NCBI RefSeq assembly: GCF_900187115.1
Contig: NZ_LT906455.1
Coordinates: 1,922,001-1,986,000 of the forward strand
DNA from: Aliarcobacter butzleri
Lineage (GTDB): Bacteria; Campylobacterota; Campylobacteria; Campylobacterales; Arcobacteraceae
DNA length: 64,000 bases
Reading direction: 5' to 3'
The translations under genes were made by a program, and so were the position numbers. Of this stretch, positions 25,968 through 34,924 are shown piece by piece. The notes below the pieces were generated by a model, which was not told the origin of the DNA, did not search any database, and saw nothing but the letters and a program-made list of their open reading frames with translations. How positions within the stretch are numbered: the first letter of the stretch is position 1; each line of letters begins with the position of its first letter.

Positions 25968-27017
25968 TTACCTTTTTCTTTTTAATTCATAAAGATAAGA
26001 GAAAATTTCAGCAATTGCTTTATAAAACTGATTTGGTATCTCTTTATCAACTTCAATTTGATCATACAAAGCCCTAGCTAATGCTGGATTTTCTATTATT
26101 GTTACATTATTTTCTTTGGCTATATCTTTTATTTTTAAAGCTAAAAAATCAATACCCTTAGCTACAAGAACTGGTGCAGAATTTACTTTATTATCATATT
26201 TCAAAGCAACTGCATAATGAGTTGGATTTGTGATAACAACATCCGCATTTGGTACATTACCCATCATTCTTTTTTGTGCCATTTGCATTTGAATTCTTCT
26301 AATTCTACCTTTTACTTGAGGATCTCCCTCCATATTTTTATATTCATCTTTTATCTCTTGTTTACTCATTTTCAAAGACTTCATATAATAATATTTAGAA
26401 AAGTAAAAGTCCATTATAGCAAAAATAATAATAATAAATAGAATTGTGAATATAAAGTATATTGTTAATTGAAGCATTGATGAAATTGTTGCCATTGTTT
26501 CTTTATTCATCATTGCTAAAAATTCATTATATGTTAAACTAAAAATGATGAACATAACTGTAATAATAATTGCTAATTTTAAGCTCAATTTTAAAGCTTC
26601 CAATAATTTTTTTAATCCAAAAATATTTTTTAAACCTTTTATTGGATCTAATTTTTGTAAATCAAATTTTAAAGGAATAGAAATAAAACCAAATTGTGCC
26701 CAATTTCCAACAAGTCCTAAAAGAATCACTAAAATAAATAAAGGCGCTAATGCTTTTAATAAAGTTATTACAACAGTATAAGTAATTGCATAGTAAAGAG
26801 GACCATCCATCTCTTGACCTATAAAATTATAAGAAAGCATCATCAATTTTTTTATCTCTAACATAGATGAGCCAGAAAAAAACAATAAAAAGATTGAGCC
26901 AAAAGTTAGAATAGAAGCACCAACAACTTCCATTGATTTAGATACATTACCTTCATTTTTGGCATCTTCAAGTTTCTTGGATGTGGGTTCTTCTGTTTTT
27001 TCTTCATCATCAGCCAT
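25968..27017 (-). CDS. flhB: FlhB, export gate substrate-specificity switch
   Basis: A 349-residue inner-membrane export protein with four membrane segments in the first 210 residues and a cytoplasmic C-terminal domain that autocleaves at NPTH (about 262-265, VVITNPTHYAVALKY). Cleavage and interaction with FliK switch export from rod/hook to filament proteins. The N-terminal tail is charged, as usual (EEKTEEPTSKKLEDAK). It follows fliR after 11 bases. Its last codons (KRKR, then stop) provide the ribosome site of the TPR gene. Confidence 0.97.
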   Translation of the reverse strand: MADDEEKTEEPTSKKLEDAKNEGNVSKSMEVVGASILTFGSIFLLFFSGSSMLEIKKLMMLSYNFIGQEMDGPLYYAITYTVVITLLKALAPLFILVILLGLVGNWAQFGFISIPLKFDLQKLDPIKGLKNIFGLKKLLEALKLSLKLAIIITVMFIIFSLTYNEFLAMMNKETMATISSMLQLTIYFIFTILFIIIIFAIMDFYFSKYYYMKSLKMSKQEIKDEYKNMEGDPQVKGRIRRIQMQMAQKRMMGNVPNADVVITNPTHYAVALKYDNKVNSAPVLVAKGIDFLALKIKDIAKENNVTIIENPALARALYDQIEVDKEIPNQFYKAIAEIFSYLYELKRKR

Positions 27018-27028
27018 TAAAACAACCT

Positions 27029-27778
27029 TTATTCAAATTTATTAATAAAATAGTTTGTAAATGTATCAGCAAATATCTCCATTCCTAATATCAAAAATAT
27101 AAATATTAGTGCGAATTTAAGCTGAAAAGTAATAATAAACGGTGAAAAAGCTGGCATTGATTTTGTACCATAACCATAATATACATCCATTATAAAACCA
27201 ATAAAAAATAGTGGTAATGCAAATGCAAATGCAAAAGAAAACATCCTTTTTATCTCATCTATTGCAAGTTGTATTCCATCATAAGAAAATATATTAAAAC
27301 TTCCTAAATGTATCATGGTAAAACTTTTTGCCAAAATTACTAAAGTCATTTCATACATTCCTGTTTGGAAAAATAGCATCAATGATATCCAAAAAAGTAA
27401 TTTTGCAACTAAACCTTCTTGAGAGTTTGTCGTTGGGTCAAACATCATAGCCATAGATAAAGCTGTTGAGTATTCTACAAATTCCCCTATAATTCTAACT
27501 GCTGAGAAAATTATATTTACAAGCATTGCTGCAACTAAACCTAAAGTTATCTCGGAAATTAAACTTATTATAAAATTATTTTGATTTATGCTTGTTACAA
27601 TATCTACAAAAGGATATATGAATATTGAAAGATAAAATGCAAAAGCAATCCTAACTGTTACATTAATTGCTGTATGTCCAAAAACTGGCATAAAAACAAC
27701 AAAAGCTAATATTCTTGCAAGTAAAAGAAGAAATTGATAAACAGTTTGTTCATTAAGTAAAGATAGTAGTTCTTCCAT
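27029..27778 (-). CDS. fliR: FliR, export gate protein
   Basis: A 249-residue protein with six hydrophobic segments. It is part of the FliPQR gate complex in the inner membrane through which flagellar substrates pass. Family features include the N-terminal LLLARILAFVVFMPVFG, the ALSMAMMFDPTTNSQ segment (about 104-118) and the C-terminal ALPLFFIGFIMDVYYG. The ATG shares one base with the fliK stop (TAATG), so translation is coupled. fliP and fliQ are not in the window. Confidence 0.95.
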   Translation of the reverse strand: MEELLSLLNEQTVYQFLLLLARILAFVVFMPVFGHTAINVTVRIAFAFYLSIFIYPFVDIVTSINQNNFIISLISEITLGLVAAMLVNIIFSAVRIIGEFVEYSTALSMAMMFDPTTNSQEGLVAKLLFWISLMLFFQTGMYEMTLVILAKSFTMIHLGSFNIFSYDGIQLAIDEIKRMFSFAFAFALPLFFIGFIMDVYYGYGTKSMPAFSPFIITFQLKFALIFIFLILGMEIFADTFTNYFINKFE

Positions 27779-29715
27779 TACATATAATCTAAACTATCAT
27801 CTCTATCTTTATTTTCTTCTTTTAATTTTAAAACCGTTTGAGTATCAATCTTATCTTCAAACTTTCTATTTTGTTTATTTGAAGATTGTTGTTCATTTCC
27901 TCGATTATTTTGGTTAGAAGAGCTAAAGTCAAGATTGAATTGAGTATTTTCATTGAATGTTTTAGCTAAAGAATTTCTCAATAAGTCTTGATTACCTAAT
28001 AGTGTATCTAAAGTTGTCATATTTGAAACACTCATACTAATATTTAAACCATTATTTTTATCATTCTTCATTAAAATAGAAATACTACCAAGTTCAACTG
28101 GATTTAAATTGATTTTAAAAACAGTAACAGGTGGTTTATAATTTTCATACATCTGTCTTGCAACATCTGACATCATTTGAGACATTTGTTGTTTAGCACC
28201 AATAATTCTAGATTGAATATTATTTAATAATGTTGGATTTATATCAACAGTTACATCATTAAAAACATTTAGTGTATTATCAAGTAAAGCACTACTTGCT
28301 TCAACTGATTGTGTAATTAGATTTTTTATATCAGCACTTCTAATATTTTTTTCACTAAGCATCGTATCTAAAATATTTTTCTTTTCGCTACTTAAATCCA
28401 AATCTTGTTTTGCATTTTTTAAAATTTGTATAGTAGTATCTTGTTCAACAGATACATCATCTAATTCTAGATTTAAAATATTTGCACTTTTTTCTATATC
28501 TTCAAGAGATATTGAACCATTTTGTAATAATTTTAAAGCTTCATTTTTATTAAATAAAAATTGATTTACCATAGAATTTTTTTGTTCACCTAAATAAATA
28601 TTTGAAACAAAATCTTTTGAAACAACACTTTCATCTTTTGATAAATTTGTAACTTTAGTATCTTGTACTTCTAAAATATTTTTTTGACTATTTTTTTCAA
28701 TTAAATAATCCATCAAACTTTTTTTAGCTTCTACTTTTTCTTCTAATTGATTATTTTCTAAAATAGGTTTTCCATCTTCTGTTGTTGGTATCAATAAATT
28801 ATCAATAGTTTTATTAGCATCATTTGAAGTTTGAGTATTATCACTTTTTATAACTGTATTTCCTTCTGAAGTTACAGTTTCTTGAAGTTCTTTAAAATTA
28901 CTATCTAAAGAAGCTTTATTATCTACTTTTATCTCTTCATTTTTTTGTTGATTATTTTCGATATTTAAAATATTATCTTTTTTTGTAGTATTTTTTTTAT
29001 TCTCTTCTTTTGATATTTCTGTTTTTATGATTTCGTTATTAATAACTTCATTTTGAATTTTATTATCTTTTATTATATCAGATGAGTTGTTACTCGTTTC
29101 TTCTTTTATTTGAGTATCGTTTGGTAAAATAGGATTTTTAGTATTTTCTGTTTTTTCACTATTTTCTTCTAAAGAAGTATCCTCTTTAGCATTTTCTTCA
29201 GTTGAAATATCAACTGTTTTTTCATCAACTACTTCAATATCACTTTCTTTACTACTTTTATTATCTAAATTTGGCTCATTTTTAAGATTTTCATTTGGTT
29301 TGTTTAAAGAATTATTAGAAACTGTTTTGTCTTCAGATAGTTCACCTTTTGCTTCAATTATTAGTCTATCTAATAAAGATAAAGATTTTTGAGCTTTATT
29401 ATCTGCTATATCTTGACTAGTTATTGGCTCTTCACTATTGAGATTTTTTTCTATTTTAGTCTCAGAAACTTCGATACTGTTTTTTTCTGTAGCATCTAAG
29501 TTATTTAAACTACTTTCTTTTTTTTCTAACGCATTAGTATTATTACTAGTTGTTTTTATCTCTTCTTGAGGTTTTTCAAGTTTTTTAGCAGTGTCACTTA
29601 ATAAAGAATCAAATAAAGAAGGTGCTTCTTTTACACCTTCATCTTTTGATGTTGATGTTGGAACATCGAGTGTTGTCGTTTTGTTTTGTACAAAAACATC
29701 TACTAAACTTGCCAT
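27778..29715 (-). CDS. fliK: FliK, hook-length control protein
   Basis: A 645-residue protein that is secreted during hook growth, measures hook length and triggers FlhB switching. Residues 20-430 are low-complexity, rich in Asn, Lys, Glu, Ser and Thr, and probably disordered, as expected for the ruler part. The globular C-terminal domain is visible at about 525-600 (FKINLNPVELGSISILMKN, then an ISMSVSNMTTLDTLLG segment), followed by a Gln/Asn-rich tail. It is longer than enterobacterial FliK (about 400), as is usual in Campylobacterota. It lies between flgC and fliR, in one transcription unit with the hook and rod genes. Confidence 0.88.
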   Translation of the reverse strand: MASLVDVFVQNKTTTLDVPTSTSKDEGVKEAPSLFDSLLSDTAKKLEKPQEEIKTTSNNTNALEKKESSLNNLDATEKNSIEVSETKIEKNLNSEEPITSQDIADNKAQKSLSLLDRLIIEAKGELSEDKTVSNNSLNKPNENLKNEPNLDNKSSKESDIEVVDEKTVDISTEENAKEDTSLEENSEKTENTKNPILPNDTQIKEETSNNSSDIIKDNKIQNEVINNEIIKTEISKEENKKNTTKKDNILNIENNQQKNEEIKVDNKASLDSNFKELQETVTSEGNTVIKSDNTQTSNDANKTIDNLLIPTTEDGKPILENNQLEEKVEAKKSLMDYLIEKNSQKNILEVQDTKVTNLSKDESVVSKDFVSNIYLGEQKNSMVNQFLFNKNEALKLLQNGSISLEDIEKSANILNLELDDVSVEQDTTIQILKNAKQDLDLSSEKKNILDTMLSEKNIRSADIKNLITQSVEASSALLDNTLNVFNDVTVDINPTLLNNIQSRIIGAKQQMSQMMSDVARQMYENYKPPVTVFKINLNPVELGSISILMKNDKNNGLNISMSVSNMTTLDTLLGNQDLLRNSLAKTFNENTQFNLDFSSSNQNNRGNEQQSSNKQNRKFEDKIDTQTVLKLKEENKDRDDSLDYM

Positions 29716-29727
29716 TTAATTATCTTT

Positions 29728-30192
29728 TTATGAGTTTAATATTTCTAAAGTTTTGCTATCAATACCTCTATGAGTATTAAATGAAGTGACATTCGCTTCA
29801 TAAGATCTCATAGCTTCTATTAAATTTACCATTTCAATTACAGGATTAATATCAGGATATGCAACATACCCTTTTTCATTTGCATCAGGATGAGTTGGAT
29901 CATATTTTAAAACTGGTTTAGCATCTGATTGAATTATTTTTCTTACTCCTACTCCTCTTAAAGAACTTTCTGATAAAGGACTATTTGTAGTTTCAACATC
30001 ATTTGCATTTGTTCTTTTATTTGTATTTGCAACTAAAACATCTTCAAAAACAACTTCTTGCTTTTTGTAAGGTCCACCTTCAGCCGTATGAGTTGTCTTA
30101 GCATTTGCAATATTTGCACTTACTACATTTATTCTAGTTCTTTGTGCACTCATTCCAGATGTTGCTACATTATATCCATCAAAAAAACCCAT
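29728..30192 (-). CDS. flgC: FlgC, proximal rod protein
   Basis: A 154-residue rod protein exported into the periplasm as part of the proximal rod. The N-terminal helix is canonical (FFDGYNVATSGMSAQRTR, then VVSANIANAKTTHTAEGG). The C-terminal helix has NLIEAMRSYEANVTSFN. A YVAYPDINPVIEM segment precedes it, as in other FlgC proteins. The next gene upstream is fliE; flgB, normally adjacent, is about 16 kb away beside flgF. Confidence 0.96.
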   Translation of the reverse strand: MGFFDGYNVATSGMSAQRTRINVVSANIANAKTTHTAEGGPYKKQEVVFEDVLVANTNKRTNANDVETTNSPLSESSLRGVGVRKIIQSDAKPVLKYDPTHPDANEKGYVAYPDINPVIEMVNLIEAMRSYEANVTSFNTHRGIDSKTLEILNS

Positions 30193-30206
30193 AACAACTC
30201 CTTTAA

Positions 30207-30527
30207 TTAAACTTGCATTCTCATAACTTCTCTATAAGCATTAATAGCTTTATTTTTAACCTCTAATGCTAATTTCATAGTTAGTTCTGCTTCTTCAATT
30301 TTTTGTACAGCTTCTTGTAAATTTACAACTTTTCCTGTTGCAATTTCTTTCATAGAATCATAACCTTTAATTTGTGTGCTATTAACATCATTAACTGCAC
30401 CATCAAGTAACTCTTGAAAAGATTTTCCTGCTAATTCATTATTATCATCAGGTTGTGTTTCTTGAACAGCATTCAAGTTTATCTTTAAAGGATTTAATGA
30501 ATTTAAAGAATTTATCGTACCAATCAA
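30207..30527 (-). CDS. fliE: FliE, MS-ring/rod junction protein
   Basis: A 106-residue basal-body protein linking the MS ring and rod. The conserved C-terminal half is present (KSFQELLDGAVNDVNSTQIKG, split around 35-55, then NLQEAVQKIEEAELTMKLALEVKNKAINAYREVMRMQV in pieces). The start is TTG at 30527, set by an AAAGGAG site with 6-base spacing; no in-frame ATG is available near the N-terminus. It lies between flgC and a small membrane protein gene. Confidence 0.95.
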   Translation of the reverse strand: MIGTINSLNSLNPLKINLNAVQETQPDDNNELAGKSFQELLDGAVNDVNSTQIKGYDSMKEIATGKVVNLQEAVQKIEEAELTMKLALEVKNKAINAYREVMRMQV

Positions 30528-30539
30528 ATTTTACTCCTT

Positions 30540-30923
30540 TTAACTAGCTTCTACTTGAGCCGTTTTATCATTATTCTGTGCACTAAATTCATCATTGTTT
30601 ACACTATCTTTATTGAGTTTTTGATCTGCTTCTTTAGCAACAAGTTGATTTAATAAAATATTTATTTTTTCTTCATTGTATTTAAAATCAAACTCTGCTT
30701 TTTTATTTTCAAGACTAAAAGAACTTACCATAAATGAAAGCATCAAATTACTCAAGCCTTTTAAAATGATAGTTATTAGAATACTTCCTAATATCATCTC
30801 TATTGGGCTAAATAGTTCTGAATTCACTACAAAAAATATTAATGTTGCAAAAAATCCTGTTGCAATATATATTTTAAATATACCACTATTTATTAAATTT
30901 TGAGAAAAACGCTCAATTACCAT
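30540..30923 (-). CDS. Small two-TM protein of the flagellar operon, unknown function
   Basis: A 127-residue protein with two hydrophobic helices (about residues 15-34 and 42-66) and a charged, Asn/Asp/Lys-rich C-terminal tail of about 55 residues that is probably cytoplasmic. I recognise no family. It starts with ATG, lies 12 bases upstream of fliE and 63 bases downstream of flhG, and reads in the same direction, so it is likely co-expressed with rod and export genes. A TACAAT at 30965-30960 could be a weak promoter of its own. Possible roles are assembly factor or basal-body accessory protein; no motif supports a choice. Confidence 0.6.
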   Translation of the reverse strand: MVIERFSQNLINSGIFKIYIATGFFATLIFFVVNSELFSPIEMILGSILITIILKGLSNLMLSFMVSSFSLENKKAEFDFKYNEEKINILLNQLVAKEADQKLNKDSVNNDEFSAQNNDKTAQVEAS

Positions 30924-30986
30924 TTTTCAATCTCTAATAAAAATATAGAATTATTTAAAATTGTATTTAGCACTTAAATAACCCCT

Positions 30987-31811
30987 TTACCGAATATTTA
31001 TTAATATCTTTTCTACAACTCTCTGCATTTGTATTGTTATTTCACCCATTGGAAATTCACTAACAAATAACTTTCTTAATCTACCAGTTATTGAAATATT
31101 TTCTGAACTAGTTATACTACCTAAATATTTTATCATAAAATCTTCTTTAAGTCTATTCTTTTTCGCCAAATTTACCAAAGAATTTGTAATTGTCTCTCCA
31201 GCATGATAACTTTTTGTATGATTAAAACACAACATCAAACTATCTTTATCAATGGCCAACATCTTTAATAAAGAATAAACATCTGTTAATGCACTTGGAT
31301 CTGTTGTAGTGATTGCTAAAATATTTTCAGATATTGATAAAAACTCTTTTACATAGTCATTTAATCCAGCACCAGTATCAACTATTAAAATATCAAATTG
31401 ATTTAAAGAGATAATATCATTTACAAGCCTTGTAAATACAAAACTATTTGTACCAGAAGCATATTGATAACCACTTTTCCCTGCAATTAATGATATATTT
31501 TTATACTTTGTTTGTAAAATAACTTCTGATAAATTCTTTTGTCCATTTATATATTCAAAAAGAGTGTATTGTGGTTTTATATCAAACAGAACTTGCATAT
31601 TTGCTAAACCAATATCTGCATCTAAAACTGCTATTTTTAAATCTTTTTGGGCTAATAAAAAAGCAATATTAGCTGTAAAAGTAGATTTTCCAACCCCACC
31701 TTTTCCAGAAGTTATTGTTAGAAGTTTAGTTCTTGAATTTTGAATATTCTTTTTTATATTACTAGTAATATCTATTAATTTACTAGCTTGTGAAAGTTTT
31801 GTATCAAGCAC
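30987..31811 (-). CDS. flhG: FlhG (FleN/YlxH), MinD-like ATPase controlling flagellar number
   Basis: A 274-residue MinD/ParA-family ATPase that partners the GTPase FlhF to fix number and polar site of flagella, and in Campylobacter also influences division-site placement. The deviant Walker A is TSGKGGVGKSTFTAN (about 36-50), switch I is LDADIGLANMQ and switch II is DILIVDTGAG. A C-terminal amphipathic helix (MQRVVEKILINI) could bind membrane. The start is GTG, two bases after the flhF stop. Confidence 0.95.
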   Translation of the reverse strand: MLDTKLSQASKLIDITSNIKKNIQNSRTKLLTITSGKGGVGKSTFTANIAFLLAQKDLKIAVLDADIGLANMQVLFDIKPQYTLFEYINGQKNLSEVILQTKYKNISLIAGKSGYQYASGTNSFVFTRLVNDIISLNQFDILIVDTGAGLNDYVKEFLSISENILAITTTDPSALTDVYSLLKMLAIDKDSLMLCFNHTKSYHAGETITNSLVNLAKKNRLKEDFMIKYLGSITSSENISITGRLRKLFVSEFPMGEITIQMQRVVEKILINIR

Positions 31812-31813
31812 AA

Positions 31814-32965
31814 TTATTTCCTAGCACACTCTTGATTCATAAAACAATCAATTAAATAAGTAGCATCAGAAACTATCAAATCATCAGGAACATTTTGCCC
31901 AATAGAAAAATATGTAATAGATTTTTTTGTTTTATGAGCAAAAGAGATTAAGTTTCCAAAACTTCTAGTCTCATCAAGCTTTGTAAAAGTTAAATAGTCA
32001 ATATCTAAAATTGAATAATTTTTATAAATTTCTAATAAATCACTATGTTTAACATTTGCTGGAAGTACTAAAATCTTTTCAATTGGTAGTTCTTCTACTT
32101 TTTTTTGATAATCGTTTATTAGTTCAATTTTATCAATATCATATTGACTAGAACCAGCCGTATCTATAAATATATAGTTACAATCTTTTAACCTCAGCAA
32201 TGCTTCAGCTAAATCATCAGGTTTTTTCACAACTTCTAATGGTAATCTCATAATATTTGTGTAAGCTTGAAGTTGCTCAACTGCTCCAACTCTAAACGAA
32301 TCTAAAGTAACAATTCCAACTTTATAATTTTGTCCTAATTTATAAGCATATCGTGCTGCTAATTTTGAAATTGTAGTAGTTTTTCCAACACCCGTTGGCC
32401 CTACCATCATTATAATTTTTCTTTGTTGTGGTCTTAAAGGAACTTCATGTTTTATTGGAATTACTCTTCTTAAAATTAATTTGAAAAAATCATTTATTTT
32501 ATTAGGATTTGATTTTAAAGAGATTGGAAGTTGCTTAATAGTTTTTTTCATAATTGTATAAGTCATCTCTTGATCAAATTCATTTTTTTCAAAAATATCA
32601 TACATTGGAGCAAATTCAGGAGGAATAGTCAAATCAAAAAGTTGACTTTTTGGATTCCAAATAGACTTTTGCACTTGCTCTAAAAGGTGTTGCATTTTTA
32701 GAATTTCTTCTTTAAAATCATAAACTTGTGCTTTTATAGCTTCTTGATTTTCATTTGCTTTTGTAATTGCTGATTTTGTATAAACTAAATTCTTTTTTGT
32801 TTCTTCATCTTCAATAGCTACTACAATTTCATACATATCTTTGTTTAAGCCATTTGCATTAGCTATTTTTTTTGTAGAGATTACTATTGCATCTTCACCA
32901 CACTCTTCTTGAGCTTTTCTTAATGCAATAGTAGGAGTTTCACCTAAAAAAGAGAGTTTATTCAT
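31814..32965 (-). CDS. flhF: FlhF, SRP-type GTPase for polar flagellar placement
   Basis: A 383-residue GTPase of the SRP/FtsY/FlhF group that places the first MS-ring and export components at the pole. An N-terminal basic domain (SFLGETPTIALRKAQEECG) precedes the NG domain. The G1 loop is VGPTGVGKTTTISKLA (about 187-202), followed by LDSFRVGAVEQL and the G3 DTAGSSQYD. The G4 TKLDET near residue 333 is present. It overlaps the upstream SAF-domain gene by an ATGA junction and is followed by flhG, the standard pair. Confidence 0.96.
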   Translation of the reverse strand: MNKLSFLGETPTIALRKAQEECGEDAIVISTKKIANANGLNKDMYEIVVAIEDEETKKNLVYTKSAITKANENQEAIKAQVYDFKEEILKMQHLLEQVQKSIWNPKSQLFDLTIPPEFAPMYDIFEKNEFDQEMTYTIMKKTIKQLPISLKSNPNKINDFFKLILRRVIPIKHEVPLRPQQRKIIMMVGPTGVGKTTTISKLAARYAYKLGQNYKVGIVTLDSFRVGAVEQLQAYTNIMRLPLEVVKKPDDLAEALLRLKDCNYIFIDTAGSSQYDIDKIELINDYQKKVEELPIEKILVLPANVKHSDLLEIYKNYSILDIDYLTFTKLDETRSFGNLISFAHKTKKSITYFSIGQNVPDDLIVSDATYLIDCFMNQECARK

Positions 32966-33357
32966 TTTAATCTTCCATCTTTATATATTTGTTCTATCGT
33001 TCCATCTAAGTTTTTTATTCTAATAAACTCATTGTTTTCAAAAATTATTCTTCCTTTTTTTTCAATTTTCACTCCACCAAAATTGAAAACAACACCTTCA
33101 TTTTCAGAACTTTTAACATCTTTGTCACAAATAATCATATTTTTATTTATATAGTGAGTTGTTATAAATTGATTACTTTCTAACTGTTGTAAAGTTAAAG
33201 GAGTACAAGCTTTGTTGATACTTTCAACTTCTTTTACTATAACATTTGAAGGGTCAATCTTTTCTTCGTATTTTATAGCAGTTTTTGAAACTAACACCGT
33301 GACAGCAAAAAGAGAACAATTTAATATTAAAGATAAAAAACTAAGCTTTAATATCAA
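32962..33357 (-). CDS. Short periplasmic FlgA-like (SAF domain) protein
   Basis: A 131-residue protein with a signal peptide (ILKLSFLSLILNCSLFA). The C-terminal part resembles the SAF domain of FlgA, the periplasmic chaperone for P-ring assembly: ITTHYINKNMIICDKDV, then VKIEKKGRIIFENNEFIRIKN and LDGTIEQIYKDG. I choose TTG at 33357 as start because AAGGAGG lies exactly in front (33366-33372) and it gives a clean signal peptide. The longer ATG reading at 33387 puts charged residues before it and overlaps the upstream gene by 47 bases. It is much shorter than FlgA (about 220) and lacks its N-terminal half. It overlaps flhF by four bases. The FlgA assignment is moderately supported. Confidence 0.6.
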   Translation of the reverse strand: MILKLSFLSLILNCSLFAVTVLVSKTAIKYEEKIDPSNVIVKEVESINKACTPLTLQQLESNQFITTHYINKNMIICDKDVKSSENEGVVFNFGGVKIEKKGRIIFENNEFIRIKNLDGTIEQIYKDGRLK

Positions 33358-33718
33358 AAATTTGCCCTCCTTGCTTAGCAGCAACATCAGCTATTAGTTC
33401 TTTATACATTTGTTGTACAGGTAAAACTATAGAAGCCAATTTTTTATTTAATTCATTTAATTCTTTTAAATTTGTTTCTAGAAAATCAACCTTACTTCTA
33501 TAAATATTAACATCAATTCCTGCTTGAAGTTGTTTTATTAGTTCTTGATTTAAATCTTGTTTTAAATTTGTAATATTTTCAATGATAGAAAGTTTTTTAT
33601 CATTTCTTTTTAAAAGCTCTTCTTGTTTTGCTGCTTTTATGTCTTCAATATCCAAATTTATTGAATCTTTCAACTCATTTATCAATCTATTCATATTTTC
33701 AATAATAACTTCTATCAT
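33341..33718 (-). CDS. FlgN-like export chaperone
   Basis: A 125-residue, almost wholly alpha-helical protein with heptad-like Leu/Ile spacing throughout, no signal peptide and no membrane segment. Length, helical composition and position between a rod-binding protein and an FlgA-like gene fit FlgN, the cytosolic chaperone for FlgK and FlgL. FlgN proteins are poorly conserved, so this is mainly context plus composition. The ATG lies 15 bases after the FlgJ-like stop. Its last codons contain the AAGGAGG site that serves the next gene. Confidence 0.6.
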   Translation of the reverse strand: MIEVIIENMNRLINELKDSINLDIEDIKAAKQEELLKRNDKKLSIIENITNLKQDLNQELIKQLQAGIDVNIYRSKVDFLETNLKELNELNKKLASIVLPVQQMYKELIADVAAKQGGQIFDIKA

Positions 33719-33733
33719 AAAAAATTCCTACTT

Positions 33734-34036
33734 CTATTTTTTATTATTTTGACTTAAAAAATCATATAACATATCACTAATTCCAAAAGTTCCCGTAGAG
33801 TTATCTGCAAGAGATTGTAAATACATACCTTTTATAATATCAGAACCAGTTCCTTCTCCTGCAACTGCTGTATCTTTTAAAGAAACATTTAATATTTGAT
33901 TTAAGAAAAATGCTTCAAAGTCATTGCTTACTTGTCTTAATTCTTTGTCTTCTTTTAAAGATTCAGAATTAATATTATCAAATTTATTTGTTTGAAAAAT
34001 ATCTTTATTTATCAGATTATTACTATTAATTTCCAT
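33734..34036 (-). CDS. flgJ: FlgJ-like rod-binding protein (no muramidase domain)
   Basis: A 100-residue protein equal to the N-terminal rod-binding domain of FlgJ: DFEAFFLNQILN near 38-49, GTGSDIIKGMYLQSLADN near 62-79 and FGISDMLYDFL near the end. It caps the growing rod. The peptidoglycan-hydrolase half found in enterobacterial FlgJ is absent, as in other Campylobacterota, so another enzyme must open the wall. The ATG lies one base past the fliY stop. Confidence 0.85.
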   Translation of the reverse strand: MEINSNNLINKDIFQTNKFDNINSESLKEDKELRQVSNDFEAFFLNQILNVSLKDTAVAGEGTGSDIIKGMYLQSLADNSTGTFGISDMLYDFLSQNNKK

Positions 34037-34037
34037 T

Positions 34038-34907
34038 TTATAATCCTATTTTATCAATTTGAAAATCTTCATTTATGATTCTTTTAATTTTTAAACCAAA
34101 TTTCCCTTCAACGATTACAGCTTCACCTTCTCCAATCTTTACACCATTTATTAAAATTTCAAGAGGTTCATTTACCATTTGTTCAAGTTCGATAATTTCT
34201 CCAACATCCCATCTCAAAATATCTTTTAATAAAACTATCTTTGTACCCAATCTTACACTTAACTTTAACTTTACATTGTATAAAAGTTCTAAATTTTTTG
34301 ATGTAGGAGTAACAGAAGAATTATTACTACTTCCTGTATTATTTGAAACTGGAGTAGATGGAGTAACTTGTACTTTTGGTTCTTCTTGATAAATACCAGT
34401 TATTGCAGAAAAATAAGGAAGAAGCAATTTATCAAAAACGACCATTAATTTGTATTTTTCGTCATCTAAACTAATCGTAAACTCATAAGCATCATCTTTT
34501 GCTGATAAAACAGAATTTTCAACTTTTATTGTACTTTTTATTTCAGATTTTATTGAACCAACATCACTTAAACCTTGAGCATTTACTAAAGTTGAAAAAC
34601 TTCCACAAATATTTGATATTATCTCATTTATCGCATCTGTTGTTTCATCATCGATTGATTCTTTTAATTCACCCATCCCACCAAGCATTAAGTACTCAAA
34701 TTTTGTTGCACTTACAGCTGGAATATAAAAGTGAATTCTTGAAGATAAACCCTTCATATCAAGTTTTACATTACACTCAATTAGTTGTGTTAAATTTGTA
34801 TCATTTTTAAACTTTTCAACACTATCTACTTTTGTCTTTTTTGACAATAATTGCTCTAATGTGTTTGCAAGTTCACTTTTTAAAATATTTGATAAATCTG
34901 ATGCCAA
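34038..34907 (-). CDS. fliY: FliY, FliN/CheC-type C-ring protein
   Basis: A 289-residue flagellar switch protein. Residues 1-170 form a CheC/FliM-like middle domain (LMLGGMGELKESIDDETTDAINEIISNICG in pieces, about 73-102). A Ser/Asn/Thr-rich linker (about 180-205) follows, then a C-terminal SpoA/FliN domain (VRLGTKIVLLKDIL, then GEIIELEQMVNEPLEILINGV). Campylobacterota carry both FliY and FliN with FliM in the C-ring; FliN is at 42445 and FliM is not in the window. The start is TTG with AAAGG upstream; no nearby ATG fits. Confidence 0.87.
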   Translation of the reverse strand: MASDLSNILKSELANTLEQLLSKKTKVDSVEKFKNDTNLTQLIECNVKLDMKGLSSRIHFYIPAVSATKFEYLMLGGMGELKESIDDETTDAINEIISNICGSFSTLVNAQGLSDVGSIKSEIKSTIKVENSVLSAKDDAYEFTISLDDEKYKLMVVFDKLLLPYFSAITGIYQEEPKVQVTPSTPVSNNTGSSNNSSVTPTSKNLELLYNVKLKLSVRLGTKIVLLKDILRWDVGEIIELEQMVNEPLEILINGVKIGEGEAVIVEGKFGLKIKRIINEDFQIDKIGL

Positions 34908-34924
34908 AATATTACCTTTTTGTA

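Noticed and set aside
28900-29650. Repeat-like low-complexity stretch
   Set aside because: It is the Asn/Lys/Glu/Ser-rich disordered ruler part of FliK, without true repeat units or CRISPR-like spacing.
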